Made by a program: the position numbers and the translations under genes
The notes under the pieces: model-generated
What the model saw: the letters and a program-made list of their open reading frames with translations, nothing else
Told to the model about the DNA's origin: nothing
The model's database searches: none
Source of the DNA: Annona cherimola
Taxonomy: Eukaryota > Streptophyta > Magnoliopsida > Magnoliales > Annonaceae
DNA: 64,000 nucleotides
Assembly (NCBI GenBank): GCA_030490835.1
Contig: CM059977.1
Location: forward strand, 9,018,765-9,082,764
Direction of reading: 5' to 3'
Shown: positions 35,642-46,816 of the stretch, in pieces
Numbering within the stretch: the stretch's first letter is position 1
How the letters are laid out: every line of letters begins with the position of its first letter

Positions 35642-37040
35642 CTACCGCTTCGGGCTCGATGACGACCGTATATGGTGCGAGGAGCTGAACATCCGTTGGC
35701 CGGAGCCACGGCTCTGGTTGTCGGGATACGAAGACGCAGTGGTATCCACATACTGCTGCATGACGAGCACCGACGCATGCGCCGCGAAGTCGGAGCACAG
35801 CAGGACGTCGGCGATAGCTCCCTGCTCCGGGCACTCGCTCCACTCCATCAGGCCTGCCGTGAGCGGTGACGCCACTCCAAACGCCCGACCTACTAAGAAA
35901 AGATCCGCCGCCTCCAGCGCCCGTATCCCCGCCACCGTCTCCTCCGCGTTGTTGGACTTCTTCTCCATGAACTTGGCGGACTCGTGGCTTGCGAACCTCA
36001 GCCTGACGTGTTCGAAGCATTCGTCGTCTTCTTCCTCCTTCGGCAGGGTGGTGTCGACGACTCCAGGAGTCTTGGTGGTTATCCTGGTGACCACGGCCAG
36101 ATCGACGGGGTTGTCGCCGACGAAAAACCTGACGACGGTGAGGGTGACAGAGGGGCTCTCCGCCATGCGGCAGCCGAAAGCGAGGGCCTCCCGGTCGTCG
36201 GGCCCGCCAAAGAAGCGGACGACAAGGTGATGGTGGGGGTGGCCGGCGGCGGTGTTGGAGACTCCGTTGAGTCCACGGTCTATGAGGATGCCAACGGAGC
36301 AAGGTGCGTTGGCGAGGACGTTCTTTTCGATGGAGCGGTAGGCGTGGCTGGTGGCCTCCATGCCGCCGTCGACGGTCTGCTGCATGTGGAAAGGGTGTAG
36401 GACGAGGGCGACGCGTTTGTCCTCGGCCAGGTCACAGATGTCCTGGTACATGGTGGAGTGGGGGGAGATGGCGTTGAGCGGCTGGACTGCGACGCCGGGG
36501 ATGTGGTGCTGGTAGTGCTTGAAGGCGGAGACGACATGGTCAGACTGGGCTTGGGTGCGGTTGAGGGGGATGCTGTGGGAGGATGGCTTTCGGTTATTGG
36601 TGTGGATGATGACCATGGCGGAGGCACGGCCAGAAGATGGGGTGGCGCTTGGCGGGGTTGGTGGCGTCGAGGAGGTTGTTGACGGTGGGGACGTTGCGGT
36701 GGTGTGGATGCAGGCGAGGATGCGGATCTCCCCGTCGGCCCTCGACCGCAGGATGGTCCGGCGCTTGTAGGAAATGAAGCGGCGGGCGGGCCGGTAAATA
36801 GCCGTGACGGTGGGGGTGATTATCCCGGTCATGAAAACCGCCATGAGCACCATGATCGCGAATGTCTGCTCGTCGATCACCTTCTGATCCGTTCCAACAT
36901 TCAGCACAATCATTTCAACGAGGCCTTTGGTGTTCATCAGCATCCCAAGCGATAATCCTTTGCGAAAAGGCATCCCGTGGTAGGCGGAGACGAGGACGGT
37001 GCCGAACAACTTGCTGACGGAGACTGTGAATGGGAAGATC
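35642..37040 (-). pseudogene. CHX-family cation/H+ antiporter, C-terminal fragment, probably a pseudogene
   Basis: The minus-strand frame encodes the last membrane spans and the cytosolic tail of a plant CHX (CPA2) antiporter. Family landmarks in order: KGLSLGMLMNTKGLVEMIVL, FMTGIITPTVTAIYRPARR, RILACIHTT, GRASAMVIIH, SIPLNRTQAQSDHVVSAF, DICDLAEDKRVALVLHPFH, QQTVDGGMEATSHAYRSI, VLANAPCSVGILIDRGLNG, VRFFGGPDDREALAFGCRM, FLVGRAFGV. It most resembles CHX15/20-type members from memory. CHX proteins have about 800 residues; only about 460 remain, and the first ten or so membrane segments are absent, with AT-rich non-coding DNA upstream. From about 36697 to 36632 the codons are read out of frame and a conserved stretch before GRASAM is missing. 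A distant 5' exon cannot be excluded but none is seen. Confidence 0.85.
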
Positions 37041-37132
37041 GTAGAGAGAGAGAGAGAGATCGAATTCTTCTTCTTCGTAGAAACTGCAGATTGTAGGCGT
37101 AGGCAGAGACGACGGAGACTGTGAATGGGAAG
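37016..37132. repeat. 22-bp direct repeat flanking a (GA)n tract at the CHX break
   Basis: GACGGAGACTGTGAATGGGA plus AG occurs at 37016-37037 and 37111-37132. Between them lie a (GA)n run (37043-37059) and 50 bp without CHX similarity. The first copy encodes the FPFTVSV segment of the antiporter, so the second is a duplicate of coding sequence just beyond the truncation point. Confidence 0.8.
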
Positions 37133-37608
37133 GAGGAACAGTGGCGCGAATGGGCGAATGCAGACGGTCGGGATCGAGAGACGGTTGCGACTTGCGACAT
37201 TGAGGCTGTGCGGGGACGACGACCGTGACCAGAGTCAGATCACTTGGACTCTCTCTGTTCTTCCAACACCACCTGCGTGCCTCGTCCAATCCATCCATCA
37301 AGCAAGCACCACACTCGGAACCATGACTTTGATCATCCAATTTCAGCTGCTTTGTGCATTGCTTTGTAAGCTGTTCCGCAAAAAAAATCGCACGGCCTGA
37401 TTCCTCGGACTGCCACAATTTACTATTTATTCAGCGCTTGTATCTTGAATCCAATCTGTATATGAGATGAGATTATAATGAATTAAAGTTGTATTAGAAA
37501 CGATATATTTAAATTTTGAAAATTTTATATTGGGATTTGAATAATTAACTTGAAAATGATAATATACATTCAATTCGGGAATCTTATATAATTTGGAGAA
37601 GACACTTA
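37133..37608. other. Upstream of the CHX remnant, no antiporter sequence
   Basis: 37140-37420 is GC-balanced with frames on both strands, but the minus-strand frame (37418-36915) is rich in Ser/Pro/Arg and contains no membrane spans or CHX motifs. From 37440 the sequence becomes AT-rich. Confidence 0.4.
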
Positions 37609-37712
37609 TCTTTTATCATTTCTTAAGTAATACCATGTGTGTAAATAAAGTGGTTCAGAATCTTTTATCATTTCTTAAGTAATACCATGTGTGTAAATAA
37701 AGTGGTTCAGAA
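37609..37712. repeat. Perfect tandem duplication, 2 x 52 bp
   Basis: Units 37609-37660 and 37661-37712 are identical, each starting TCTTTTATCATTTCTTAAGT. The lack of divergence suggests a recent event. No coding content. Confidence 0.9.
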
Positions 37713-38580
37713 CCTAACTTGATTGGGATGAATATTGGTCTTTTAATTAAATAAGTTAAATTAAATGCAATCAAAGACTAGAGAAATGGATGAATTACAT
37801 ACAATTACTAATAGGAGCGTACATTATGTCGGTTAGCTGGGATGTGTAAATACAATCCTAACTCACATTAAGAAATCTCAACTAAATTTTATTTTCAATC
37901 TTATTTTTCACGCTTTAACCTAACCTTATTTTAAGCATATAGAAATCGGTTCGTTTTATGTTAGAAATTAAAGTAATAAATATATAAATTCTAAATATAT
38001 TTTGTTTAATTAAATTTATTTTATATGAAAAATAAAAGTTAATCTTTTTTATAAGAATATTTTCCAATTTATGACTTATACTATACAATAATTGTTAAAT
38101 AATTTTATTTCAAAGCAATAATATCTAGTTAATTCCTATACATTATGTGATAATATATGATTAATTTTTAATCATTTATTATATTTTACACTAATATATA
38201 AAATTGGATCGGTTAAATTTGGATTATATAACTTTTTTTTTTTTCAAAATGATTGACCCTATTTACACCACTAGTTACTTAAATATAACCTTGCTGCGAA
38301 GGAATGGACCGAGTGGTCCCGCTTAATAAATTTTCTTCCGTTGCTTCTATATGTTCCTGAAGGCAAGCAGATGATGGCGCAGCCACGCAGCCCAAAAATT
38401 TGTGCGATTTTCAGATGAATAGAATTTCGGTTTCAATATCTTAACCTAATTAACCATATTTTACGTCAGATTTAACTAACACATGATGATCTATAGTTAA
38501 GTAATACAACCAATACAAACGAGGGCAGATAACCCATTATTACATTTTTACCACCGTCATCGTACTATTTATAACACAAT
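37713..38580. other. AT-rich intergenic DNA
   Basis: No gene and no paired termini found. A short GC-richer patch at 38290-38400 has no recognised function. Confidence 0.4.
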
Positions 38581-38942
38581 TAATGTTTCAATACATCTTG
38601 ATACATTGAAATTTTAACGCATAGCGCGCAAAACTTTATTTTAATTTATTTTAATTTTTTTTATAAAATTATTAATATATGTGTATTTAACTTATAAACC
38701 AAAATTTACTATTTTTAGATATGCGTATGTATATATTTTTCTGATTTTTCTAAAATAGTGGAGGTTTTAGAAATTTTTAAATGACTAAAACACTTTTATT
38801 TTTTAAAAAATTTAAAAATATATTTATATATTTCAAAAATAGTAAAATTTAATATATAAGTCAAACATACATATGTTAATAATTTTATAAAAAAAAAATA
38901 TTTTAAAAATAGAGTTTTGTAGCATGATATATTGAAACATTA
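38581..38942. mobile_element. Palindromic Mutator-like MITE (M1-like)
   Basis: Both ends read TAATGTTTCAATA when oriented inward. The inner arms (GCGCAAAACTTTATTTTAAT and the inverted AAATAGAGTTTTGT) and the central palindrome with TGTATTTAACTTATAAACC match the family. Flanking 9-mers do not match. Confidence 0.6.
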
Positions 38943-39089
38943 CTCTTAAAAATTATCAATTTTTTCATTTTTTAAACATGTAAATCATAAGTTTAGAAGG
39001 ATTCAAAGATGTTTTTTTACAACACATTGCAGACCATTTAAGAACTTGAAAACCAATAATATTTTACATTTAAAATAAGAATATAAATA

Positions 39090-39475
39090 TAAGGCACGTT
39101 TGGCTTTGCTATAATTTTTTCAAAGTACAATTTCGCCATCTAAAAGCTTTTATTCTATATAGTTGTCATATTTCTTAATTATTTCTTTACATTTTTCTCT
39201 ATAATTACTCTACTTTTCAATTATTTCTACACAACTAACCACATAATTAATTTATTTATTTTAACTTTATTTTCCTTGCTTCTTATCACTAATGCGAGAA
39301 AATAATGGAATATGATCAAGATAAAAATGATAAGTAAAGATAACAAAATTAAAATAGATAAGTTAGAATTACAAGTAGTTACACATAGAAATAATTAAAA
39401 AGTGAAATAATTATATAGAAATAAGAAAAAAAATATAGAAAATATGATAGCCGCCGAAAATGAGAAGTTTCTAAG
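39090..39475. mobile_element. Degenerate T1-like MITE just upstream of the FolD gene
   Basis: Left part GGCACGTTTGGCTTTGC, inner AAGCTTTTATTC, core GATAAAAATGATAAGTAAAG and AAAATAGATAAGTTAG, right part GAGAAGTTTCTAAGG. The family features are present but the termini are eroded. It ends about 50 bp before the FolD TATA-like box. Confidence 0.4.
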
Positions 39476-39525
39476 GTTAACAAAACCCCCCGTAATTCAT
39501 ACTAAAATCGGAGCAGGGATGCAAG

Positions 39526-39534
39526 TATAAAATA
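39526..39534 (+). promoter_or_regulatory. Probable TATA box of the FolD gene
   Basis: TATAAAATA lies 115 bp upstream of the chosen start codon at 39649 on the same strand, within the usual range for a plant core promoter with a leader of about 80 bp. Confidence 0.5.
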
Positions 39535-39648
39535 CAGAGGGCGAGGTTTGCAATTAAAAGACGAAGGCTAGGATCAACTGCTTTTGTGCATGTCAATGTG
39601 GGAGCGGCAGAGAGACTAGAGGGGAAACATAGAAGCCAGCTCGCCAGA

Positions 39649-42600
39649 ATGCAAGCTCTATCATTCAAGAAGTTGCCTCCTCAAATATCAAATGCTTCTC
39701 TCAATGCAATGCATCGCTGCTTTCGAAGCAAATCTCCAGCTATCTCTAGTCCAATCCTCGGCCTCGACCTTCCCGACTTCTGGGCTGCTCCGCTCAGTCC
39801 GAAGCCACCCCTATCAAAACCAGGTTTTTGAATTAAAGAAACCGCTGTTTTGCATTTGCGTGTTGCTTCACCTTGTGGGTTCCTTTTATTTTCTTTAAGT
39901 AATTAAGGCAAACATCTGGCATGCATTTGTCTGAACCCTCCATTCTCCTATTCCATGCGCCCATATATAGTCTTTCTACGTTTCGAGAATTAGAAGGAAA
40001 CGAAATAGCATGTGGTTGGGTATTCATTCATTTCTCTGTTTCTTTCTTTCTAAGGTATGGCGTCTTCTCCTTCCCAAGAATCAACGCAAACACTCTGAAG
40101 TGATTTTTCAAACTCTTGCCTTCTTTGCACTTGGATGTAACAATGAGGAAAGATGATTCCTCAACTACAAGCCGAGCCTGGCGCTTCGTATCCCTCGATT
40201 TTTCCTTTTGTTCTATCATCACCTACTTGCTTCTCTTTCTCCTCATTTACTCATTCATGCCACTGAGACACTGTCGATCAAAAGCTTAGGAAAGCCACTC
40301 GGTTCTGCATTGAAATGCCCTGTTGTTTTATAAGACTTGCGAAATTGTTACTTCGCAAGGACAGATTTTAAAGTATAGGGGAAAGAAGTGAGAAGGAAAA
40401 CAAGTCATATTTGGCTGGGGAGCATGAACCCGCAACTAATTCTTGTAATCAAGAGCGTTAAGCAGCATATAGACATTGCCCAACTGTTGGTCGATTTAGC
40501 TATCCTGTACATGTTACTGATTTCCTATTGCCACCATAAAGGCCAGCAATGAACTTGGTGTGCTCGACAATGAGCAATCATCCAGGAATAGAACATCACA
40601 GATCAGCCTCTATGACCTTCGTTGATCCTTATTTCATGATGAATCCATGAAGGCTTATACTAAAACCTAAGGATGCAACTCGGGCTCATGAAACACGGTC
40701 CCACCTCAACTTTAACCTTATTTATAAAATATTTATCCTAACCCTAACTCCATTTTTAAAAATCAAATTCGGGTTGAGTTTCAAGTTGAAATTTATGTTG
40801 ATGAATTTACATTTTACTTAAGAATGATAAGTTTAGAATTTCATATGAATATATAATAATAACAAATCATCTAAGTAAACATAATAATATATAGTCAATA
40901 TAGACTTTTTAAAAATATAGCAATATAAAGAATGTTTATAGAAAAAATTTAACATCAAAAACAAGATAAAGGAAGAAATTAATGGATATAAAGATAAATT
41001 ATAGAAAGAAAATAGAAATATACTTTATTATATAATTACGATATGCCAAACATGTATTCAAATATAAATATAAATAACATAAAATACACAAAATATAAAG
41101 AAATATTGTTTAAATATGATGTATATAATATATTTCATAATAAATAACAAATGGGAAATAGGGCTCAGGTTGCAAAAAAACAAGTTCTAACCCGGTTGGA
41201 AATCAGGTTCGGCCGGCCGGATTCAGGCTCAACCCAGCCCAAGTTGCACTCCAACTAAAACCTCTTTTGGTATCCGATTGTATCTGATGAAACTTGATAT
41301 GCCTCTCCATCCATTCACAAAACTAGTGAAACATTTGGTTACATGCACATAACAAAATAGAATAGCCGATCATAGGAATTAAACTAAAAAATTCTAAATG
41401 ATAAGTAATATGCCTTTTCATCCCTGTAGCCTCCTAGCAATGCTTTTCTTGTTCCATCTCTATTGAAAGGATTTAAGGTTAAACAATTTCATAGTTAGAG
41501 ACTTGTATTTTGCTTTTATCACAGCAAAAAAAAAAAAAAAAAGCTGCTGTATGCCAAGTTGCATTTTGTTTCTCCAAACTAGCCTTTCCCATCCTACAAC
41601 TGTTATATACATTCAACATTTCTCAAAAATTCACCAATTCTAATTTGGTAACAGGAAATGGGATGGCAGCAAAAGTGATTGATGGGAAGTCAATTGCATC
41701 TGAAATAATATCAGAAATAGCTAATGAAGTGAGTAGAATGAAGGATGCCATTGCAAGGGTTCCTGGCCTAGCTGTAATTATAGTGGGTCAAAGGAAGGAC
41801 TCTCAGACTTATGTTCGCAATAAAATACAAGCATGTGATGAAGCTGGGATTGTGTCACTAATGGCAGAATTTCCTGAGCATTGTTCTGAAGCCGAAGTGA
41901 TGACTACAGTATCAAAATTCAATGATGATCCATCAGTTCATGGTATTCTTGTGCAACTTCCTCTACCCCAAGTAATTTCTATAACCATGCTGAAAGCTCT
42001 TAGGCTCAAACTCTCCTGATCTTCCATTGTTGCTGTTTAGGAGTTGAATTTTGGCTGCTGTTAGTGATGTTCAGAAATGCTGTACAAGTCCATAGATGGA
42101 CCCTATAGGGGTACTGTATAGGATGATTTTGAGTGATCTCGATGAGTTGATTAATTTTGGTTTGATTTTATGCATTTATCCTGATGCTAAAATCTAATAA
42201 ATTGATTAGGGTTCAAATAAGGCATTTATGGGACCCTTGATATCAATTTCTGATGTACAAACAGGAATGTATTTATCTTCTTACTGGAAAAAAAAGAAAG
42301 ACTTTTAAATTCAAGATTGTCAGTAAACATGCGGGAATATGGGATCCAAGGCAATTTTTTCATCTATGAATGGAAGGGTATGAAAAGATTTTGACTTTCG
42401 GATATAACTGAGGTTGTCTAAACACAATGGGTGTGTTTGTAAAAGGAAAAGAAAATTTTAGGAGGGTATCTTAAGTTATCATTAATGCGAGGGCAGTATT
42501 TGATAATTCCTTGCACCAAAATATTTCAACCAAGTTGTGACAATGAAAATACTCAAAATTGCATAATGTCATTTTGAAGCCAGATTCATACATGTATGGC

Positions 42601-45600
42601 ACCAGTTTCAGAATCATGAGCGCATAGTCAGCAGCCCCTGAAAACTTGATAATCTGACAAGTGGAGTTGGAGGGATTATTTCATATTGAAATTTTAGATT
42701 TTCTAAAGTGTTTTTGGGTCTCACTTCTCACTTCGTTGTTTGAACTGTCATTGTTTGCTCTTGCAGCGCATTGATGTGTGAGTTTCATTGTGAATGACTG
42801 AATAGTCTGTATCCCCATACAGCCTATTAACCTTTTCAAATAAGGAAAATCCGAGCAATTGATAGTATTCAACACTGAAGAGCCAGATGTTCTTGTCTAG
42901 TATCTTTTTTGGGGCCTGGTATTTGTTCATGATTGGGTGCATCAGAATGGTTTTGCATTGTGTGATTGCTATGGACATCCATTATGCAATGATGATTCAA
43001 CTCTTTATGTAAGTTCTATGCCAACAGAATGAGAAATCTACTTGTTATGATTTTTTTGCTTATCTGTGGTACATGCAAATGAGGCGCTTGTGAATTACTA
43101 ACTTGATCTTCTTGGGCAGCACATGGATGAGGAAAAGATTCTAAGTGTCATCAGCCTGGAAAAAGATGTGGATGGCTTCCACCCAATGAACATGGGTAAT
43201 CTTGCTATGAGAGGCAGAGTGCCAGTATTCATTCCATGCACTCCCAAAGCTTGCATTGAGCTACTACTTCGGTCTGATGTGGATATCATGGGGAAGAAAG
43301 CAGTAGTTATTGGGAGAAGCAATATTGTTGGGACACCTACGTCGTTGTTATTGCAGGTAAACATTACATGGTTGCACTATGAAGATAAATTTCATTGATC
43401 TGTGATGTGCATATATTCTTAAGTTCTTTTAGCTTTTCTGGAGGGCCATAGTTCAATTATCTCGACTGTTTGTATGGTAGCTGTCTTCTAGAAATCTGCT
43501 AGGGGTGTTAATGGATTAAGTGGGATGGGTTAGAGTCTAATCCTAATCCTAACTCATTAAATTTTTTTTAACCCTAATCTGTTTATTAACCCATTTAAAA
43601 AATATCAACTCTAACTTATTTGTAACCTATTTAATAAACAGGTTGGCGGGTTATTAACGAGTTATGTATATATGTTGCAAAGAAGTTAAAACCAAACTAA
43701 TTTAAAGTTGAGTGTGCATGTTGTTTGTAATTGTCTTAGCGTATTGATCTACACTAATGGAATATATGGCACAACCAAATCTTTATCAGAAGAGAAGTAT
43801 ATATTTGATTCCCTAACGTAAAGAAGGATGGTAACTTAGAGAGAGAGAGAGAGATGACAACTTGGTGAGATAGAAAGAGAGTATAAAGAGGGAAAAATAT
43901 GAAGAGAGATGGAGAGGGGAACGATTGGAGACGAGGAGGAAGAGATGGAGGGAAGGAGAGAGAGAGAAGATAGAAATCAAAATGGGGAAATAAACTTAGG
44001 ATTTAGGAAATATATATATATATAAACTTTTTTTAATGGGCTACTAAATGGGTTGATAGGTTGTAAAATTCCAACCCAAATCTATGTATTTATTTAAATG
44101 GTTGAACGGTTAGGCGGATCATAACTCATTTATTAAAAAATTTCAACCCATGCTCGTTTATAGATGGAATGTAGTCCTATGCATCCGGGTGTATTTCACC
44201 TATTTTTTTAAAAAAAAAAATTTTTTTTTCATAAAACTGTTAATATAAGTGTATTTAACATGTTTATTAATTTTTACCATTTTTGGAGATTTTTATATTT
44301 TTTTGAATTTTTAAAAATCTGTGGCATTTTTAATAATTGATTTTTAAAAATCCGAAAAAAATATCTAAAAATCTCCACAAATGATAAAAATTGATATACA
44401 TGTTAAATACACTCAGATTAGTAGTTGTATAAAAAAATTTCAAAAAAAATTTAACAAAATGAGTGTATGCGCCTGGACTCAATGCATCCGGGTGCATAGG
44501 ACTGCATCCCTTTATAGATGAGTTCAATGGGTGAGTTGACTTGACGAGTTGACTATGACCATTAACATCCTTAAAATCTGCCATGCTGGGAATTCTGACA
44601 TTCCTTTTTAAATTCTGTTTCATAGTTGAATTGTGTTCCTTCTTGGGGCTAATAGTTGATGCATCAGGACCGTCCCACTGGGATTTTTCCCTTTTTGGCA
44701 TGTGCTATCTTTCGTTGGTCATTGCTCAAGATCACCAAACCTTGAGCCACTTGGTTGATTATATTCAAGGATGCTATAGGATATTTTCTTATCCTTTAAA
44801 AGAAATATAGATCCTTCTCTTTAGTATCTTATAATGGCTTTTGTGCTTTTGGCAGAGACATCATGCAACAGTCACCACAATTCATGCCTACACAAGTAAC
44901 CCAGAAGTGATTACCCAAGAAGCAGACATTGTGGTCTCAGCTGTAGGAGCGGCCAACCTTGTCCGAGGTGATTGGTTAAAGCCAGGGGCAGTTGTGATTG
45001 ATGTGGGAACAAATCCAGTGGAGGTAATTAATTAAGCCACCTTGTGTTAATTGGTATGCATCTCTAGAGAAATTAAAGAGGCCTCAACCCAAATATATCA
45101 ATAATATAATTGCACGTTCTGATGAAAATCACCATGAATGGACCATGGGTTTTCATCATAGGGATCTCCAATTCACTGTTCAGTAAAGGACCTTCAGGAT
45201 GGTCCGCATGTATTTTATATGATCAACATTGTGGATTGCAGTCCGAAAGGGGTCTGCTTACACAAGTTGAGGTGCAATCATCCTTGTAGTGAGGATCATG
45301 TATCCCATAGACCACCATTTCTCAAATTAACTGTGGACAAACTACCAAAAAAAAAAAAAACATTACATTTTTTCTTAGACAACTAGGCCGACAATTCCTG
45401 ATTATTATTTGAAGAAATGCCTCTAAAATATGCAATCTCGTGGAAACACAAGAATGGGGTGGAGAACTCCAAGTCGGCAGCATAGAGAATTATGTCAGCC
45501 ATAAAGGAAAAATAAACAAATAAAATGTTGTTTGCCAAAGAAAGGTAGGCAGTAATGTGAAAAAAGTGGGTAAGTTGTGGGCATTTGAATCCACGTCATT

Positions 45601-45904
45601 ATAGGAGGAGAGAGAGAGACTCATATTCCGAGCCCTAGAAAAAATGGTTGTATTCAATGTCATATCTGCTATGGTTTTTGGTGATAACAAATCACTGAAT
45701 AGTTAGATTGAAATCATGTCTCTTGGCTATCAGGACCCCAGTAGCGAGCATGGTTACTACCTCACTGGAGATGTCTGCTATGAAGAGGCATTGCCAATTG
45801 TTTCTGCCATTACACCAGTTCCAGGAGGAGTGGGGCCTATGACAATCGCCATGCTCCTTTCAAATACTCTTGACTCGGCCAAGCGAGCATTTGGATTTAG
45901 TTAA
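39649..45904 (+). CDS. FOLD4: Bifunctional methylenetetrahydrofolate dehydrogenase/cyclohydrolase, plastid-type
   Basis: Five exons: 39649-39823, 41655-41971, 43120-43356, 44856-45023, 45734-45904; all GT-AG, phases agree, 1068 nt, 355 aa. It interconverts 5,10-methylene-, 5,10-methenyl- and 10-formyl-tetrahydrofolate with NADP. Residues 1-61 are Ser-, Pro- and basic-rich, like a transit peptide; exon 1 joins exon 2 through a split Gly codon. The FolD body starts at Met62 ([11 protein letters not shown]). Landmarks: DSQTYVRNK with catalytic Tyr111 and Lys115, [11 protein letters not shown] with Gln159, EKDVDGFHP with Asp182, the NADP-binding [12 protein letters not shown] (226-237), and [11 protein letters not shown] (327-337). 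Counted from Met62 these are Tyr50, Lys54, Gln98 and Asp121, as in the bacterial enzyme. The plastid assignment (FOLD4 in Arabidopsis) is from remembered similarity. An in-frame ATG at 39586 would add 21 residues. Introns 1 and 3 contain hAT elements. Confidence 0.93.
40668..41254. mobile_element. hAT non-autonomous element in FolD intron 1
   Basis: CTAAAACC flanks it at 40660-40667 and 41255-41262 (perfect 8 bp). Termini: left TAAGGATGCAACTCGGGCTC, right reverse-complemented TTGGAGTGCAACTTGGGCTG. Interior AT-rich with AACCCTAACTCC-type subterminal repeats, no coding. 587 bp. Confidence 0.9.
41972..43119 (+). other. FolD intron 2
   Basis: 1148-bp intron with GT at 41972 and TTGGGCAG before exon 3. 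No transposon ends or nested gene recognised; small minus-strand frames (42681-42978) are not protein-like. Confidence 0.7.
43500..44573. mobile_element. hAT non-autonomous element in FolD intron 3
   Basis: AAATCTGC flanks it at 43492-43499 and 44574-44581 (perfect 8 bp). Termini: left TAGGGGTGTTAATGGATTAA, right reverse-complemented TAAGGATGTTAATGGTCATA. Contains a GA-rich tract (43838-43970) and a nested Mutator-like MITE (44167-44510). No transposase. Sister of the element at 6019-6591. Confidence 0.92.
44167..44510. mobile_element. Mutator-like MITE (M1) nested in the intronic hAT
   Basis: Perfect duplication TTTATAGATG at 44157-44166 and 44511-44520 (10 bp as read; 9 is typical). Termini: left GAATGTAGTCCTATGCATCC, right reverse-complemented GGGATGCAGTCCTATGCACC. 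The interior is the complete M1 palindrome, making this the best preserved copy of the family in the window. 344 bp. Confidence 0.92.
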
Positions 45905-46816
45905 CTTTTAAAGATAGAAGAGATCAAAGCTCAGAAACCAGCTTTTTTGACATTGATAGAGGTCATACTACGCCCACTACTCTGTACTTGCCACAATTAT
46001 AAATTTCAATCTTCTTTCGTCGAGTATGGGAGCCGACTTTTCTTGTTCAATATTAAGAAGTACTAAAGACACTTTAGCCGACTTGACCCAGTGGTTTTAA
46101 CCAGCCATGGGCCCTGAACCACTGGCTTTGTAAATTATTCCTTGTAACCATGGAGATAATTTGATGTGTTCGTTACGCATGAAGAAAGCTTTCTATAATG
46201 TTGTCTCATTTGGATGATTTCCGTTTTTTCTATCCCATGATTCCCATCTGATAATTGAATTAACTCCATATATTCCCGTGAAACGTTAGATGAGTTAAAT
46301 GGCTCAGTTTTCATGAATTTGCGTCTTTCAGTCCTGAGATTCGAAAGTCTGTCCTAGCCCAGAAACCCATGGAGAGGAGTTATTTTCTCACATTCCCTCT
46401 CTGATATGCATTACGTGATGGTTTTTGAGAGAGTTCAAAACAGAGGCCTACTTGAAATTCAATAGAGATGATTCCAAATTCGCAGACTAGATGTATTTCT
46501 AGAACCAAATTCAAAAGAAAATGGTAATTAAGCCTCAAAACAACAAAGGTGCTAAAGAAAGAAAGTGTACATAACTGTTGGAGGCTATTAAACGGAAAAT
46601 GAGTATCTATGCATATCGCATACTGCATGTTTTGCAGGCAACTATTAGCAATTTTGAATATATTGAACGTTTTTTCATGATAAGTGTAGAATTGTGCGCA
46701 TGGGATACATATTTTCCATGCCTGATTATACAGATAAAAAAAAAGTCACGGCAATGTGCCGTGTCAATCAATCAGCCAAACAGAGCAGCTGGATCTAACA
46801 AAAAGGAATCCAGCTC
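45905..46816. other. Convergent intergenic region between FolD and the GOLD-domain gene
   Basis: Holds the 3' untranslated regions of both genes, which end tail to tail 912 bp apart. Frames here have no recognised content and I could not fix polyadenylation signals. Confidence 0.6.

Noticed and set aside
35568..36682. Long frames on both strands over the CHX remnant (for example 35568-36230 plus, 35595-36302 minus)
   Set aside because: They are shadows produced by the GC-rich coding sequence; only the 35642-37009 minus frame reads as a known protein family.
36915..37418. 167-codon minus-strand frame directly upstream of the CHX remnant
   Set aside because: Its translation is Ser/Pro/Arg-rich without membrane spans or CHX motifs, and it overlaps the CHX frame in a different phase, so it is not the missing N-terminal part.
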